This document shows positions 48,501 through 57,892 of a DNA stretch of 64,000 nt, in pieces. The position numbers and the translations under genes are program-made. Positions within the stretch are counted from its first letter, which is position 1. Each line of letters starts with the position of its first letter. Below the pieces are notes generated by a model. It did no database searches and had not been told where the DNA came from. It worked only from the letters and a program-made list of their open reading frames with translations. This DNA comes from Pantoea sp. 1.19. Its GTDB lineage: Bacteria; Pseudomonadota; Gammaproteobacteria; Enterobacterales; Enterobacteriaceae. The stretch lies in assembly GCF_001922585.1 (NCBI RefSeq), contig NZ_MRBS01000001.1, forward strand, positions 124,001-188,000. The letters are read 5' to 3'.

Positions 48501-49169
48501 ATGCGTGTAATAGCGGCCGTAGTGGCGGCGCTGCTGGTGTGCGGCAGTGCGCAGGCAAACATCAGCTTTGTAAAAAATGAGCGCGTAAACAATGATCACA
48601 TTCACCAGGCGGGCGTCTGGTTCACCGGTGAAATTACCAATCAGACCGTCACCTGGCTGCTGTCAGTGCTGGCGCAGCTGGAAGCCGATCTGCCGGCCCT
48701 GAATGCGGTGGATATCTATATCAGCAGCGAAGGCGGAGATATGGACGCGGGCTACATTGCCTACGAGGCGCTGCGCAGCAGCCGGATTCGGCTGAACATG
48801 ATTAACATTGCCACCACGGCATCCGCCGCCACCCTGATTTACTGTGCCTCACCGCAGCGCTATACCCTGCCCAAGGCGAGCTTTATTCTCCACCCTTCGG
48901 CAATCAGCACCAACGGAGAGAACTATTTGCAGCCCGACAGGATCAAACGGTTGCAGGAGGAGAACGCCCTCTACAGCGAGATGTTCCGCACGATTTATGC
49001 CGATTGCACGCACATACCGGCTGCCAGACTGGATGAGATTGTGTCCGCAGAAAGCGGCCGGGCGCTTTTTCAGGCCGAAGAGGCGATAAAGATGGGGCTG
49101 GTTAGCCAGGGCGTCAGGGAACGTCGGAGCTATGATCTGACCTATTTCATCACCGATCGGGATAACTGA
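48501..49169 (+). CDS. Exported ClpP-like serine protease-fold protein
   Basis: A 222-residue ClpP/crotonase-fold protein with a signal peptide (MRVIAAVVAALLVCGSAQA, cleavage before Asn20), so a periplasmic location is predicted. ClpP landmarks are visible: ISSEGGDMDAGYIAYEAL (73-91), candidate nucleophile Ser108 in TTASAATLIYCA, His131 in LPKASFILHPS, and LFQAEEAIKMGLV near 189-201. The third triad residue, Asp in ClpP, aligns with Ala by my reading, so activity may be altered. Standard ClpP is cytosolic. It stands alone between cueR and cnoX, where E. coli has qmcA and neighbours. GAATTC-rich leader with AAGGAA before the ATG. Confidence 0.8.
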   Translation: MRVIAAVVAALLVCGSAQANISFVKNERVNNDHIHQAGVWFTGEITNQTVTWLLSVLAQLEADLPALNAVDIYISSEGGDMDAGYIAYEALRSSRIRLNMINIATTASAATLIYCASPQRYTLPKASFILHPSAISTNGENYLQPDRIKRLQEENALYSEMFRTIYADCTHIPAARLDEIVSAESGRALFQAEEAIKMGLVSQGVRERRSYDLTYFITDRDN

Positions 49170-49218
49170 AGCAAACGCGGCGAGCGGCGGTGAGGGCGTG
49201 TGCCGCTCGCCGTCGCCG

Positions 49219-50079
49219 TCAGTACAGCAGAGAATAGAGCTGGCGGCGATATTTGGCCGCCAGCGCGTCGCCGGTGCCCAGCGCGGTCAGGATCTCCTGA
49301 AACATTTTACGTGCCTGGCCTTCGCCGGCGCTGAGATCACGTTTCAGATGACCGTACAGCAATTCCAGCGCTTCCTCATTGCGTCCTACCTGATGCAGCT
49401 GTAGCGCCAGCTTGCTGGCCAGGGCGATATCGTCCGGTGCGTCCGCCAGCTGTTGCTGCAGCTGCTGAATCTCGGGGGTGTCGGCCGCCTGCTTTAGCAG
49501 ATCAATCTGTGCCAGCAGGCCGTGATAGCGGCTATCCTGATCCTGTAGCGGTACGCTTTTCAGCACGCTTTCCGCCTCTTCGCTGCGGTTCAGCGCGATC
49601 TGCACCTCTGCCAGCAGGCAGGCGATCTCGCTGTTTTTCTGTTCACACAGCATCCACGCCTCTTTCAGCAGCGGCAGTGCGCCGGTCATATCGCCGCTCT
49701 CCATCAGCGCCATCGCCTGCTGGGCTTTCAGCTCCTCTTCGCGCGGCAGCACTTTGTCCAGCAGGGCGCGGATTGCCTCTTCCGGCTGCGGTCCCTGGAA
49801 GCCATCCACCGGCTGACCATTCTGGAACAGATACACGGTGGGGATCGCCCGCAGGCCAAACTGCGAAGCCACCATGGGTTCGGCATCACAGTCCAGCGTG
49901 GCCAGGATAAACTGCCCGGCGTACTGCTGCGCGAGGCTCTCCAGCACCGGCGTCAGCTGCTGGCAGTGCTGGCTGCGGTTCGACCAGAAGTAGAACAGCA
50001 CCGGAACGGACATCGACTGTTCCAGCGTCTGCTGCAAATTACTTTCGTTAACCTCAATAATGGCGGCATTCGGTGACAT
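49219..50079 (-). CDS. cnoX: Chaperedoxin CnoX (YbbN)
   Basis: A 286-residue protein: an N-terminal thioredoxin domain in which the CxxC is SQHC ([19 protein letters not shown]), so only the second Cys remains, followed by a C-terminal TPR region (about 115-286). CnoX holds unfolded proteins after hypochlorite stress and passes them to GroEL/DnaK. The altered active site is the norm for enterobacterial CnoX. The stop lies 50 bp after the ClpP-like gene, convergent. Confidence 0.94.
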   Translation of the reverse strand: MSPNAAIIEVNESNLQQTLEQSMSVPVLFYFWSNRSQHCQQLTPVLESLAQQYAGQFILATLDCDAEPMVASQFGLRAIPTVYLFQNGQPVDGFQGPQPEEAIRALLDKVLPREEELKAQQAMALMESGDMTGALPLLKEAWMLCEQKNSEIACLLAEVQIALNRSEEAESVLKSVPLQDQDSRYHGLLAQIDLLKQAADTPEIQQLQQQLADAPDDIALASKLALQLHQVGRNEEALELLYGHLKRDLSAGEGQARKMFQEILTALGTGDALAAKYRRQLYSLLY

Positions 50080-50138
50080 GGCAAATCTCTTTGTGGTGTG
50101 TCGTTAACTTACCCAAGTGCGGGCGAGAACCTGTCTTT

Positions 50139-50930
50139 TCAAGGGGGCGGCGGCGTTTCCTTACCACGCAGCAGGCGATCCAGCATCCGGGCGGGCAGCA
50201 GGCGGCGCAGCAGGGTCAGCGCATGGGCCACCAGCGTCACCGGATAGCGCAGTCGCGGACGGCGGCTTTCCAGCGCGTGGCGCAGCTTTGGCAACACCGC
50301 GGTAGCCGGTAATTCAAAGCGCGCGGCGATGCCGGGATTCTTAACCGGCCTGTCCGCCCGGGTCTGATTGACGTTGGCGGTAAACGCGGTGCTCAACGGG
50401 CCGGGCTCGATCAGGCTAACCCGCACGCCGCTGCCGTGCAGCTCCATGCGCAGGGCATCGCTCCACGCCTCGAGGGCGTATTTGCTGGCGGCATAGGCGC
50501 CGCGTCCCGGGGTGCTGACCAGCCCCATCACCGAGCTGGTGTTGATGATGCGCCCCTCGCCGTGGGGCAGCATGGCAGGTAGCAGCAGGGTAGTCAGCTG
50601 GTGCAGACCAAACAGATTGGTAGCGAACTGTGCCTCCAGCTGCGCGCGGCTCAGGCTGTACAGCGGGCCGTAAACGCCGTAGCCCGCGTTATTAAACAGG
50701 CCGTACAGGCGTCCATCGCACAGCGTCAGCACCCGTTCGGCGGCGGCGGCGACGCTGTCAGCATCGTCCATATCCAACAGCACGCCGGTATAGCCCTGAT
50801 CGTTCATCCGGGCCACATCGTCTGGCTTACGGCATCCGGCCAGCACGCGATAGCCGCGCTGCTGCAGATCCTGCGCCGCGACCAAGCCAATACCGCTGGA
50901 GCATCCGGTAATAAAAACGCATTTTTGCAT
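50139..50930 (-). CDS. ybbO: Short-chain dehydrogenase/reductase YbbO
   Basis: A 263-residue SDR oxidoreductase. Cofactor motif TGCSSGIG (about 8-15), NNAGYG, and the catalytic Ser and YAASK (about 150) are present. E. coli YbbO reduces aldehydes with NADPH. The start at 50930 (MQKCVFITGC) lies four bases after the tesA stop, so the two form an operon. Confidence 0.92.
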   Translation of the reverse strand: MQKCVFITGCSSGIGLVAAQDLQQRGYRVLAGCRKPDDVARMNDQGYTGVLLDMDDADSVAAAAERVLTLCDGRLYGLFNNAGYGVYGPLYSLSRAQLEAQFATNLFGLHQLTTLLLPAMLPHGEGRIINTSSVMGLVSTPGRGAYAASKYALEAWSDALRMELHGSGVRVSLIEPGPLSTAFTANVNQTRADRPVKNPGIAARFELPATAVLPKLRHALESRRPRLRYPVTLVAHALTLLRRLLPARMLDRLLRGKETPPPP

Positions 50931-50934
50931 ATCT

Positions 50935-51585
50935 TTACCTGCCTGCCGTCTCGTCAGCGAACGCTGCATGTTTAACTATAGGCGCTAAGCTTTTAGCCAT
51001 CAGTTCGGTAATAAACGGCTGCGCGTCCGGAGTCGGGTGAATGCCATCGCGCTGCATCCACGCCGGTTTCAGATACACCTGCTCCATAAAAAAGGGCAGC
51101 AGCGGCAGCTGAAAGCGGCTGGCCAGTTCGGGATAGATGGCGCTGAACGCTTCGGTATAGCGGCGACCGTAGTTGGCCGGCAGGCGGATTTGCATCAGCA
51201 GCGGCTCGGCGCCGGCGGCTTTGACGGCTTCGATGGTTTTAGTGAGCGTGGCGGCGATATCCTGCGGTGGAAAACCGCGCAGGCCATCATTCCCCCCCAG
51301 CTCGATCAGTACCCAGTCGGGGCGGTGCTGCTGTAGCAGCGCCGGCAGGCGGGCCAGGCCCTGCGCGGCCGTATCGCCGCTTATGCTGCCGTTCACTACC
51401 CGGGTAGCGGGCTGCCACTGCTTATCCAGCAGCGCCGGCCACGCCTGCTGCGCGGACATCTGATAGCCCGCGCTCAGGCTGTCGCCCAGTACCAGCAGGG
51501 TGCGCGCGGCGGCGCTGTGCAGCGTTAACAGACTCACAATTAACAGGACAGGTAAATGCCAGCGGAAAACAGTGTTGAAGTGCAT
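50935..51585 (-). CDS. tesA: Multifunctional acyl-CoA thioesterase I / lysophospholipase TesA
   Basis: A 216-residue periplasmic SGNH hydrolase. Signal peptide (about 1-28) is followed by block I GDSLSAGYQM (nucleophile Ser), the Gly and Asn blocks (GSISGDT, GGNDGLRG) and block V DGIHPTPDAQ with catalytic Asp and His. It hydrolyses acyl-CoAs, lysophospholipids and peptide esters. Its 5' end overlaps the divergent ybbA by 30 bp. Confidence 0.95.
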   Translation of the reverse strand: MHFNTVFRWHLPVLLIVSLLTLHSAAARTLLVLGDSLSAGYQMSAQQAWPALLDKQWQPATRVVNGSISGDTAAQGLARLPALLQQHRPDWVLIELGGNDGLRGFPPQDIAATLTKTIEAVKAAGAEPLLMQIRLPANYGRRYTEAFSAIYPELASRFQLPLLPFFMEQVYLKPAWMQRDGIHPTPDAQPFITELMAKSLAPIVKHAAFADETAGR

Positions 51586-52242
51586 AATTTGAGTAAATCC
51601 GTCGGTCAGGGTGAGCATCGTCTCTCCATCCTTACCGGAGTTGAGCTGGTTGTCAAACCGGCGCAGACCCTTGCGCTGATTGGCGAGTCAGGATCGGGGA
51701 AGTCTACGCTGCTTGGCATTCTCGCCGGTCTGGATGACGGAAGCGCCGGCGAGGTCTGGCTGTGCGGCCAGCCGCTGCATCAGCTGGATGAGGAGGCGCG
51801 CGCCCGACTGCGTGCTGAACAGGTCGGCTTTGTCTTTCAGTCGTTTATGCTGGTGCCAACCCTTAATGCGCTGGAAAATGTCCAGTTACCGTCGCTGCTG
51901 CGCGGCGACAGCGACAAGCAGAGCCGCGACCAGGCGCGCCGCCTGCTGGAGCAGCTGGGACTGGGACAGCGGCTGCAACATCTGCCCGCCCAGCTGTCGG
52001 GCGGTGAGCAGCAGCGCGTGGCGCTGGCCCGCGCGTTCAATGGGCGACCGGGCGTGCTGTTCGCTGATGAGCCGACCGGCAATCTTGACCGGCAAACCGG
52101 CGATAAAATTGCCGATCTGCTGTTTTCTCTCAACCGGGACTTTGCCACCACGCTGATTCTGGTGACTCACGATCCGCAGCTGGCGGCACGCTGCGACCGG
52201 CGGCTGCGGCTGCGCGACGGCAAACTGTGGGAGGAAGCATGA
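51556..52242 (+). CDS. ybbA: ABC transporter ATPase YbbA
   Basis: A 228-residue MacB/LolD-type ATPase with Walker A GESGSGKST (about 43-51), signature LSGGEQQRVALARA and Walker B VLFADEPTGNLD. With the permease YbbP it forms a mechanotransmission-type complex, thought to extract lipophilic molecules or work with TesA. It starts inside the tesA leader region in the opposite direction and ends overlapping ybbP (ATGA). Confidence 0.93.
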   Translation: MPAENSVEVHNLSKSVGQGEHRLSILTGVELVVKPAQTLALIGESGSGKSTLLGILAGLDDGSAGEVWLCGQPLHQLDEEARARLRAEQVGFVFQSFMLVPTLNALENVQLPSLLRGDSDKQSRDQARRLLEQLGLGQRLQHLPAQLSGGEQQRVALARAFNGRPGVLFADEPTGNLDRQTGDKIADLLFSLNRDFATTLILVTHDPQLAARCDRRLRLRDGKLWEEA

Positions 52243-54647
52243 TTTGGCGCTGGTTCTGGCGCGAATGGCGCACGCCGTCGCTGCTGATTGTCTGGCTGTC
52301 ACTGTCGCTGGCGGTGGCTTGCGTACTGGCGCTGGGCAGCGTCAGCGACCGGATGGAAAAGGGGCTGACCCAGCAGGGACGCGACGTGATGGCCGGCGAC
52401 CGCACGCTGGAAAGCAGCCGGGCGATCGACGAAGCGTGGCTGGAGCAGGCGCAGCGTGATGGGCTGCGTACCGGCCGTCAGCTGACCTTTATGACCATGA
52501 CGTTTGCCCAGGATACGCCGCAGCTGGCCGCTATCAAGGCGGTCGATGCCGCCTATCCGATGTTCGGCGAGCTGCGCACCGATCCTCCCGGCCTGCGTCC
52601 GACACCCGGTTCGGTGCTGCTGGCACCGCGGCTGATGGCGCTGCTGAACCTGCAGGTCGGTGACGTCCTCGACGTTGGCGATACCACCCTGCGCGTCGCC
52701 GGAACGGTCCTGCAGGAGCCGGACGGCGGATTTAATCCGTTTCAGACCGCACCGCGCCTGCTGATGAGCCTCGCGGACGTGGAGAAAACCGGGGCGATCC
52801 AGCCGGGGAGTCGGCTGACCTGGCGCTATAAATTTGCCGGTGAACCGCCGGCGCTGGCGCACTATGACCGCTGGATCGCCCCGCGGTTGGATCCCCATCA
52901 GCGCTGGATTAGCCTGGAAAACTCGGACGATGCGCTCGGGCGCTCACTGCAGCGCGCCCAGCAGTTTTTACTGCTGTCGGCGCTGCTGACGCTGATGCTG
53001 GCGATTGCGGCAGTGGCGGTGGCGATGAGCCACTACTGCCGCAGCCGCTACGACCTGGTGGCGGTGCTGAAGACCCTGGGGGCCACGCGGGCGGGCCTTC
53101 GCAGGCTGATTCTCGGTCAGTGGCTTATCCTGCTAACGCTGGCGGCTGCCTGCGGCAGCGCGGTGGGGAAAGGGGTAGAGGCGCTGCTGCTGCAAATGCT
53201 GCGTCCGGTTCTGCCCGGCGCCCTGCCGGCCGCCAGCGGCTGGCCGTGGCTGTGGGCGCTGGGGGCGCTGCTGGTGATCTCTCTGCTGGTCGGCCTGCGA
53301 CCGTGGCGGCTGCTGCTGGCGACCCAGCCGCTGCGCGTATTGCGCGAGGAGGTGGACGCCCGGGTCTGGCCGCTGAAAGTATACCTGCCGGTGATGGCGC
53401 TGGTGGTGGTGGCCCTGCTGGCCGCGCTGGTGGGCGGCAGCACGCTGCTGTGGGCGCTGTTAGGCGGTGTAGTGCTGCTCACTGCGCTGCTGGGCGGCGT
53501 GGGCTGGGGAGCGCTGCTGCTGCTGAGGCGGCTGTCGGTACGCGCCCTGCCGCTGCGGCTGGCGATTAACCGCCTGCTGCGTCAGCCGTGGACGACCTTC
53601 AGCCAGCTGGCGGCTTTCTCGCTGTCGTTTATGCTGCTGGCGCTGCTGCTGGTGATGCGTGGCGATCTGCTGGATCGCTGGCAGCAGCAGCTGCCGCCGG
53701 GCAGCCCAAACTATTTCCTGCTCAATATCACCGATCAGCAGGTGCCGCAGGTGAGGCAGTTTCTGCAGCAGCACCGGGTACAGCCGCAGGCATTCTATCC
53801 GGTGGTGCGCGCGAGGCTGACCGAACTGAAAGGGAAGCCGGCCGATCCGACGCTGGACGGCGCGCTGAATCGCGAGTTGAACCTCACCTGGCTGGCGGAG
53901 AAGCCCGATCACAATCCGCTGGTGGCCGGACACTGGCCGCCGGCGGTGGGGGAGGTATCCATTGAGGCGCAGCTGGCGACGCGGCTGGGGGTAAACATCG
54001 GCGATACGCTGACGTTCAGCGGCGATACTCAGGCTTTTACCGCCACCATCAGCAGCCTGCGTAGCGTGGACTGGGAGAGCCTGAAGCCGAACTTTTTCTT
54101 TATTTTCCCGCCGGGAGGGCTGGAGGGTCAGCCGCAAAGCTGGCTAACCAGTTTCCGCACCGCGGAGAACGCCCCGATGCTGGCGCAGCTGAATCGCAGC
54201 TTTCCTACGCTCAGCCTGCTGGATATTGGCCATATCATGCGTCAGATAGGCCAGATACTGGCGCAGGTGAGTCAGGCACTGGAAGTGATGGTGGTGCTGG
54301 TTACCCTCTGCGGTGTGCTGCTGCTGTTTGCCCAAATACAGGTGGGTATGCGTCAGCGGCGTCAGGAGCTGGTGGTTTGTCGTACGCTGGGCGCGGGAAA
54401 AACGCTGCTGCGTCGTACGCTGTGGGCGGAGTTTGCTCTGCTGGGGGCCATTGCCGGCGCGGCCGCCGCGCTGGGCGCCGAGGCGGCGCTGTGGGGGCTG
54501 CAGCGTAAGGTCTTTGATTTTCCCTGGCAGCCAAATTTCCTGCTGTGGGGCGTGCTACCGCTGACCGGCGCGCTGCTGCTGTCGCTGTGCGGCGGCTGGC
54601 TGGGACTGCGCTTGCTGCGCGGTAAAGCGCTGTGGCGGGGGTTTTGA
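52239..54647 (+). CDS. ybbP: ABC transporter permease YbbP
   Basis: An 802-residue FtsX/MacB-type permease with about ten helices: an N-terminal helix (PSLLIVWLSLSLAVACVLAL), a periplasmic domain, then FtsX cores at about 245-450 and 670-800. A second periplasmic domain lies between. The large size and two FtsX domains match E. coli YbbP (804). The start at 52239 overlaps the ybbA stop. Substrate unproven. Confidence 0.93.
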   Translation: MIWRWFWREWRTPSLLIVWLSLSLAVACVLALGSVSDRMEKGLTQQGRDVMAGDRTLESSRAIDEAWLEQAQRDGLRTGRQLTFMTMTFAQDTPQLAAIKAVDAAYPMFGELRTDPPGLRPTPGSVLLAPRLMALLNLQVGDVLDVGDTTLRVAGTVLQEPDGGFNPFQTAPRLLMSLADVEKTGAIQPGSRLTWRYKFAGEPPALAHYDRWIAPRLDPHQRWISLENSDDALGRSLQRAQQFLLLSALLTLMLAIAAVAVAMSHYCRSRYDLVAVLKTLGATRAGLRRLILGQWLILLTLAAACGSAVGKGVEALLLQMLRPVLPGALPAASGWPWLWALGALLVISLLVGLRPWRLLLATQPLRVLREEVDARVWPLKVYLPVMALVVVALLAALVGGSTLLWALLGGVVLLTALLGGVGWGALLLLRRLSVRALPLRLAINRLLRQPWTTFSQLAAFSLSFMLLALLLVMRGDLLDRWQQQLPPGSPNYFLLNITDQQVPQVRQFLQQHRVQPQAFYPVVRARLTELKGKPADPTLDGALNRELNLTWLAEKPDHNPLVAGHWPPAVGEVSIEAQLATRLGVNIGDTLTFSGDTQAFTATISSLRSVDWESLKPNFFFIFPPGGLEGQPQSWLTSFRTAENAPMLAQLNRSFPTLSLLDIGHIMRQIGQILAQVSQALEVMVVLVTLCGVLLLFAQIQVGMRQRRQELVVCRTLGAGKTLLRRTLWAEFALLGAIAGAAAALGAEAALWGLQRKVFDFPWQPNFLLWGVLPLTGALLLSLCGGWLGLRLLRGKALWRGF

Positions 54648-54657
54648 CCGCAAGCGC

Positions 54658-54678
54658 GGGGCGGGATACACCCGCCCC
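54658..54678. terminator. Hairpin between ybbP and purK
   Basis: GGGGCGGG pairs perfectly with CCCGCCCC over a 5-nt loop in the 41-bp gap between the convergent genes ybbP and purK. No T run follows on either strand, so its termination strength is uncertain. Confidence 0.4.
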
Positions 54679-54688
54679 GGTGGGGCGA

Positions 54689-55765
54689 TTACTGCGCGTC
54701 AGACAGCCGCTCAATCGCCCAGCTGATGCCGCTGGCGTAGGCTTCCGGCAGCTGCGGCAGCAGGCCATTCAGCGCGGCGGTTAACCGTTGCGGACAGGTA
54801 TCGGACAGGTTCAGGTGGCCGACCTTGCGGCCCGGACGCACGTCCTTTTCATACCAGTGAAGGTTGACCAGCGGCTCTTCCAGCCAGGCGTGATTTACCG
54901 CGGTGCCGATCAGGTTAACCATCACTGCCGGGCGATTGACCACCGGCGTCGGCAGCGGCAGATCGAGGATCGCCCGCAGATGCAGTTCAAACTGGCTGAT
55001 GGAGGCGCCGTTCTGCGTCCAGTGTCCGCTGTTGTGCACCCGCGGCGCCAGCTCGTTAATCAGCAGCTCACCGTTCAGCACAAAACACTCCATCGCCATC
55101 ACGCCCACGTAGTTCAGGGCATGCATGATGGCGCTGAGCATCGCCTCGGCTTGCGCCTGCTGGGCAGCCGGTGGCGTGGGCAGCGCTACGCTGGTGCGCA
55201 GGATGCCCTCCTGATGCAAATTGTGGGTCAGCGGATAAAATACCGTTCGGCCATCGTGGCCGCGCGCGCCAACCAGCGAGACTTCGCCGCTAAAGGCGAT
55301 GCCCTGTTCGACAATGCATTCGCCGTAGCAGTCATCCGGCAGGGTCAGCGGGTCGGTGACGCGGACGCGCCACTGGCCGCGACCGTCGTAGCCGCCGGTG
55401 CGGCGCTTGACGATCGTCAGCTCGCCGAGGCGGGCAAACACCTCGGGCCACTGCCCGGCGCCGGCCAGCAGCTGCCAGGGCGCGGTGGGCAGATCCAGCT
55501 CATCCAGCAGCTGTTTTTGCGTCAGCCGATCGGCCAGGCGGGGAAAAATATCGCGGTTAACAAATGCCGGATGGCTGGCCAGCTCGCGGGTCAGCGCCGT
55601 TTCCGGCCAGCGTTCGATTTCGGCGGTGATCACGCTGCGGGCGATAGGCAGCGCCTGCGGCTCCGCATCCAGGCCGACGGGCCAGACGGCAATGCCCAAC
55701 GGCTCACCGGCCTGACGCAGCATGCGGCCAAGCTGGCCGTTGCCTAATACGCAAACGGGCTTCAT
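54689..55765 (-). CDS. purK: N5-carboxyaminoimidazole ribonucleotide synthase PurK
   Basis: A 358-residue ATP-grasp enzyme that carboxylates AIR to N5-CAIR in purine synthesis. It starts [20 protein letters not shown], the family N-terminus, and contains [13 protein letters not shown] (ATP-grasp lid) and [14 protein letters not shown]. It overlaps purE by four bases in the purEK operon. Confidence 0.96.
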   Translation of the reverse strand: MKPVCVLGNGQLGRMLRQAGEPLGIAVWPVGLDAEPQALPIARSVITAEIERWPETALTRELASHPAFVNRDIFPRLADRLTQKQLLDELDLPTAPWQLLAGAGQWPEVFARLGELTIVKRRTGGYDGRGQWRVRVTDPLTLPDDCYGECIVEQGIAFSGEVSLVGARGHDGRTVFYPLTHNLHQEGILRTSVALPTPPAAQQAQAEAMLSAIMHALNYVGVMAMECFVLNGELLINELAPRVHNSGHWTQNGASISQFELHLRAILDLPLPTPVVNRPAVMVNLIGTAVNHAWLEEPLVNLHWYEKDVRPGRKVGHLNLSDTCPQRLTAALNGLLPQLPEAYASGISWAIERLSDAQ

Positions 55766-56268
55766 ACGGCCTCCCGCGGGTCCGGGTGATTGAGCACCTC
55801 ATCGGTCTGCGCCAGGCGCCAGGCGGCCAGGCGGGCGCGCAGCGCCGCGTCGTGCGTGGCGAGAATTTGTGCCGCCAGCAGCCCGGCGTTGGCGGCCCCG
55901 GCTTTCCCGATGGCCAGCGTGCCGACCGGGATCCCGCGGGGCATCTGCACAATCGAGTACAGGCTGTCCACGCCGCTCAGCGCGGCGCTCTGCACCGGTA
56001 CGCCCAGCACCGGCACGAGCGTTTTCGCAGCAATCATGCCGGGCAGATGCGCTGCGCCGCCGGCACCGGCAATGATCACCTGGTAACCCGCTTCGGCCGC
56101 GCCGTCGGCAAAGCTGAACAATTTATCGGGGGTGCGATGGGCAGACACCACTTCCACGTGGAAGGGCACGTCCAGCTCGGTAAGAATTTCAGCGGTAAAT
56201 TGCATGGTTGCCCAGTCACTTCTGGAACCCATAACGATGGCGACGCGGCAAGCTGCGGTGGAAGACAT
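55762..56268 (-). CDS. purE: N5-CAIR mutase PurE
   Basis: A 168-residue class I PurE that converts N5-CAIR to CAIR. The nucleotide loop [10 protein letters not shown] (about 13-22) and the AHRTPD motif with the catalytic His (about 43-48) are present, followed by [13 protein letters not shown]. It is first in purEK, preceded by a PurR box 94 bp upstream. Confidence 0.97.
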   Translation of the reverse strand: MSSTAACRVAIVMGSRSDWATMQFTAEILTELDVPFHVEVVSAHRTPDKLFSFADGAAEAGYQVIIAGAGGAAHLPGMIAAKTLVPVLGVPVQSAALSGVDSLYSIVQMPRGIPVGTLAIGKAGAANAGLLAAQILATHDAALRARLAAWRLAQTDEVLNHPDPREAV

Positions 56269-56361
56269 GAGAAGCGGACTCCTGTTTTTAACCTGACGCC
56301 ACCCCAGCTAACCAACGGCTGCGGCGGAAGAGGGCTGAGAGAATAGCATGACGCGGCGGCA

Positions 56362-56377
56362 AGGAAAACGGTTGCGT
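56362..56377 (-). promoter_or_regulatory. PurR operator of purEK
   Basis: Read on the minus strand, ACGCAACCGTTTTCCT fits the PurR consensus ACGCAAACGTTTGCGT at 13 of 16 positions and appears the same as the E. coli purE operator. Purine excess would repress purEK. Confidence 0.85.
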
Positions 56378-56415
56378 AGCAGGAAACAGGCGTGTTGAAC
56401 GGGCAAGCGCGGCGG

Positions 56416-57141
56416 TTAAAACGGGAAGGCGATCAGTTCGCGCCCGGCGGCGGAGACTTTGATCATTGAGCCGGCTTCATGCCAGGCGCCCAGCACCAGC
56501 CGCTCGGCCGGTTCCCCGTCGATTTGCAGGGCGTGAATCGCCGGACGGTGGGTATGGCCGTGGATCATCACCCGCACCTGCTGCGCGCGCATTGTCTCTG
56601 TGACCGCGTCTGGATTGACGTCCATGATCGTCAGGGATTTACTGCCGTTAGCCGCTTTACTGCCGGCGCGCAGCCGTTCGGCAATGCGCTGACGCAGCGC
56701 CAATGGCAGCGCCAGAAACAGTTTTTGCAGCCAGCGCTGATGCACTCTGCGGCGAAAACGCTGATAGCCGTCATCGTCGGTGCAGAGGGTATCGCCGTGC
56801 AAAATCAGCAGCCGCTGGCCGTGCAGCTCCAGCACCTGCTGCTCGGGCAGCAGACACATGCCGCTGGCGCGGGCGTAGTCGTGCCCCAGCAGAAAATCGC
56901 GATTGCCGTGGATAAAGTAAACCGGCACCCCGGCGACGCTGAGCCGCTGCAGCGCGTGCGCTATCTCCCGGTGGAGCGGTTCGGGATCGTCATCGCCAAT
57001 CCAGGCTTCAAACAAATCACCGAGAATATAGAGCGCGTCGGCCTGGACGGCATCACGCTGCAGGAAATGCAGAAAACCGGCGACGATCGCCGGTTCCTGC
57101 GGGCAGAGATGTAAATCTGCAATGAAGAGCGTATGGCCCAT
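56416..57141 (-). CDS. lpxH: UDP-2,3-diacylglucosamine pyrophosphatase LpxH
   Basis: A 241-residue metallophosphoesterase that cleaves UDP-2,3-diacylglucosamine to lipid X in lipid A synthesis. Metal-binding motifs are DLHL (about 9-12), GDLFEAW (about 40), GNRDFL (about 79), HGD (114) and HGHTHRP (near 195). It overlaps nothing and follows ppiB by one base, as in E. coli. Confidence 0.96.
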   Translation of the reverse strand: MGHTLFIADLHLCPQEPAIVAGFLHFLQRDAVQADALYILGDLFEAWIGDDDPEPLHREIAHALQRLSVAGVPVYFIHGNRDFLLGHDYARASGMCLLPEQQVLELHGQRLLILHGDTLCTDDDGYQRFRRRVHQRWLQKLFLALPLALRQRIAERLRAGSKAANGSKSLTIMDVNPDAVTETMRAQQVRVMIHGHTHRPAIHALQIDGEPAERLVLGAWHEAGSMIKVSAAGRELIAFPF

Positions 57142-57142
57142 C

Positions 57143-57637
57143 TTACTCGCTGACGGTCACGGAGGTGACAACAACGTCTTCTTTCGGTACGTCCTGATGC
57201 ATACCGCTGCGGCCGGTGGCGACGGCTTTGATCTTATCAACCACGTCCATGCCTTCCGTGACTTCAGCAAATACGCAGTAGCCCCAGCCCTGCAGGCTTT
57301 CGCTGCTGAAGTTCAGGAAATCATTATCGACCACGTTGATGAAGAACTGCGCGGTGGCAGAGTGGGGTGCCTGGGTACGGGCCATCGCCAGCGTGCCGCG
57401 GGTGTTTTTCAGGCCGTTATTGGCTTCGTTCTGAATTTCGCCTTTGGTCTGCTTTTGCTTCATGCCCGGCTCAAAGCCGCCGCCCTGAACCATAAAGCCG
57501 TTGATCACGCGGTGGAAAATGGTGTTGTCGTAAAAACCTTCGCGGCAATAGTCGAGGAAATTTTTCACGGTTACCGGCGCTTTGTCATCGAACGTTTTAA
57601 TGACGATGTCGCCATGATTGGTGTGGAAAGTGACCAT
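57143..57637 (-). CDS. ppiB: Peptidyl-prolyl cis-trans isomerase B (cyclophilin)
   Basis: A 164-residue cytosolic cyclophilin. Active-site segments [13 protein letters not shown] (with the catalytic Arg) and [14 protein letters not shown] (with the Phe/Gln) are intact. The start at 57637 ([13 protein letters not shown]) gives the E. coli length; the longer frame to 57688 is not supported. It forms a probable operon with lpxH and is divergent from cysS. Confidence 0.96.
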   Translation of the reverse strand: MVTFHTNHGDIVIKTFDDKAPVTVKNFLDYCREGFYDNTIFHRVINGFMVQGGGFEPGMKQKQTKGEIQNEANNGLKNTRGTLAMARTQAPHSATAQFFINVVDNDFLNFSSESLQGWGYCVFAEVTEGMDVVDKIKAVATGRSGMHQDVPKEDVVVTSVTVSE

Positions 57638-57892
57638 ATTATTATCCTGCAAAGCGAGATTAATCATGATTGAGACCGCCTCCGGCAAGCGGACGGGGCC
57701 TCAGCAAAGAGGTCTTATATCACAATTTGCCCCTGTCACACTACCGCCCCCGCCGCCGCGCAGGGCAGATGCAGAAAATCCAGGCAAAAGCGTGCTAAAG
57801 GTTGCAAAGGCGTTGTCGAGGGTGAAAAATAACAGATTACCGCGCGCCTGCAACGCGCGACATACCGCACACGTCATTAACGGAATATCCCA

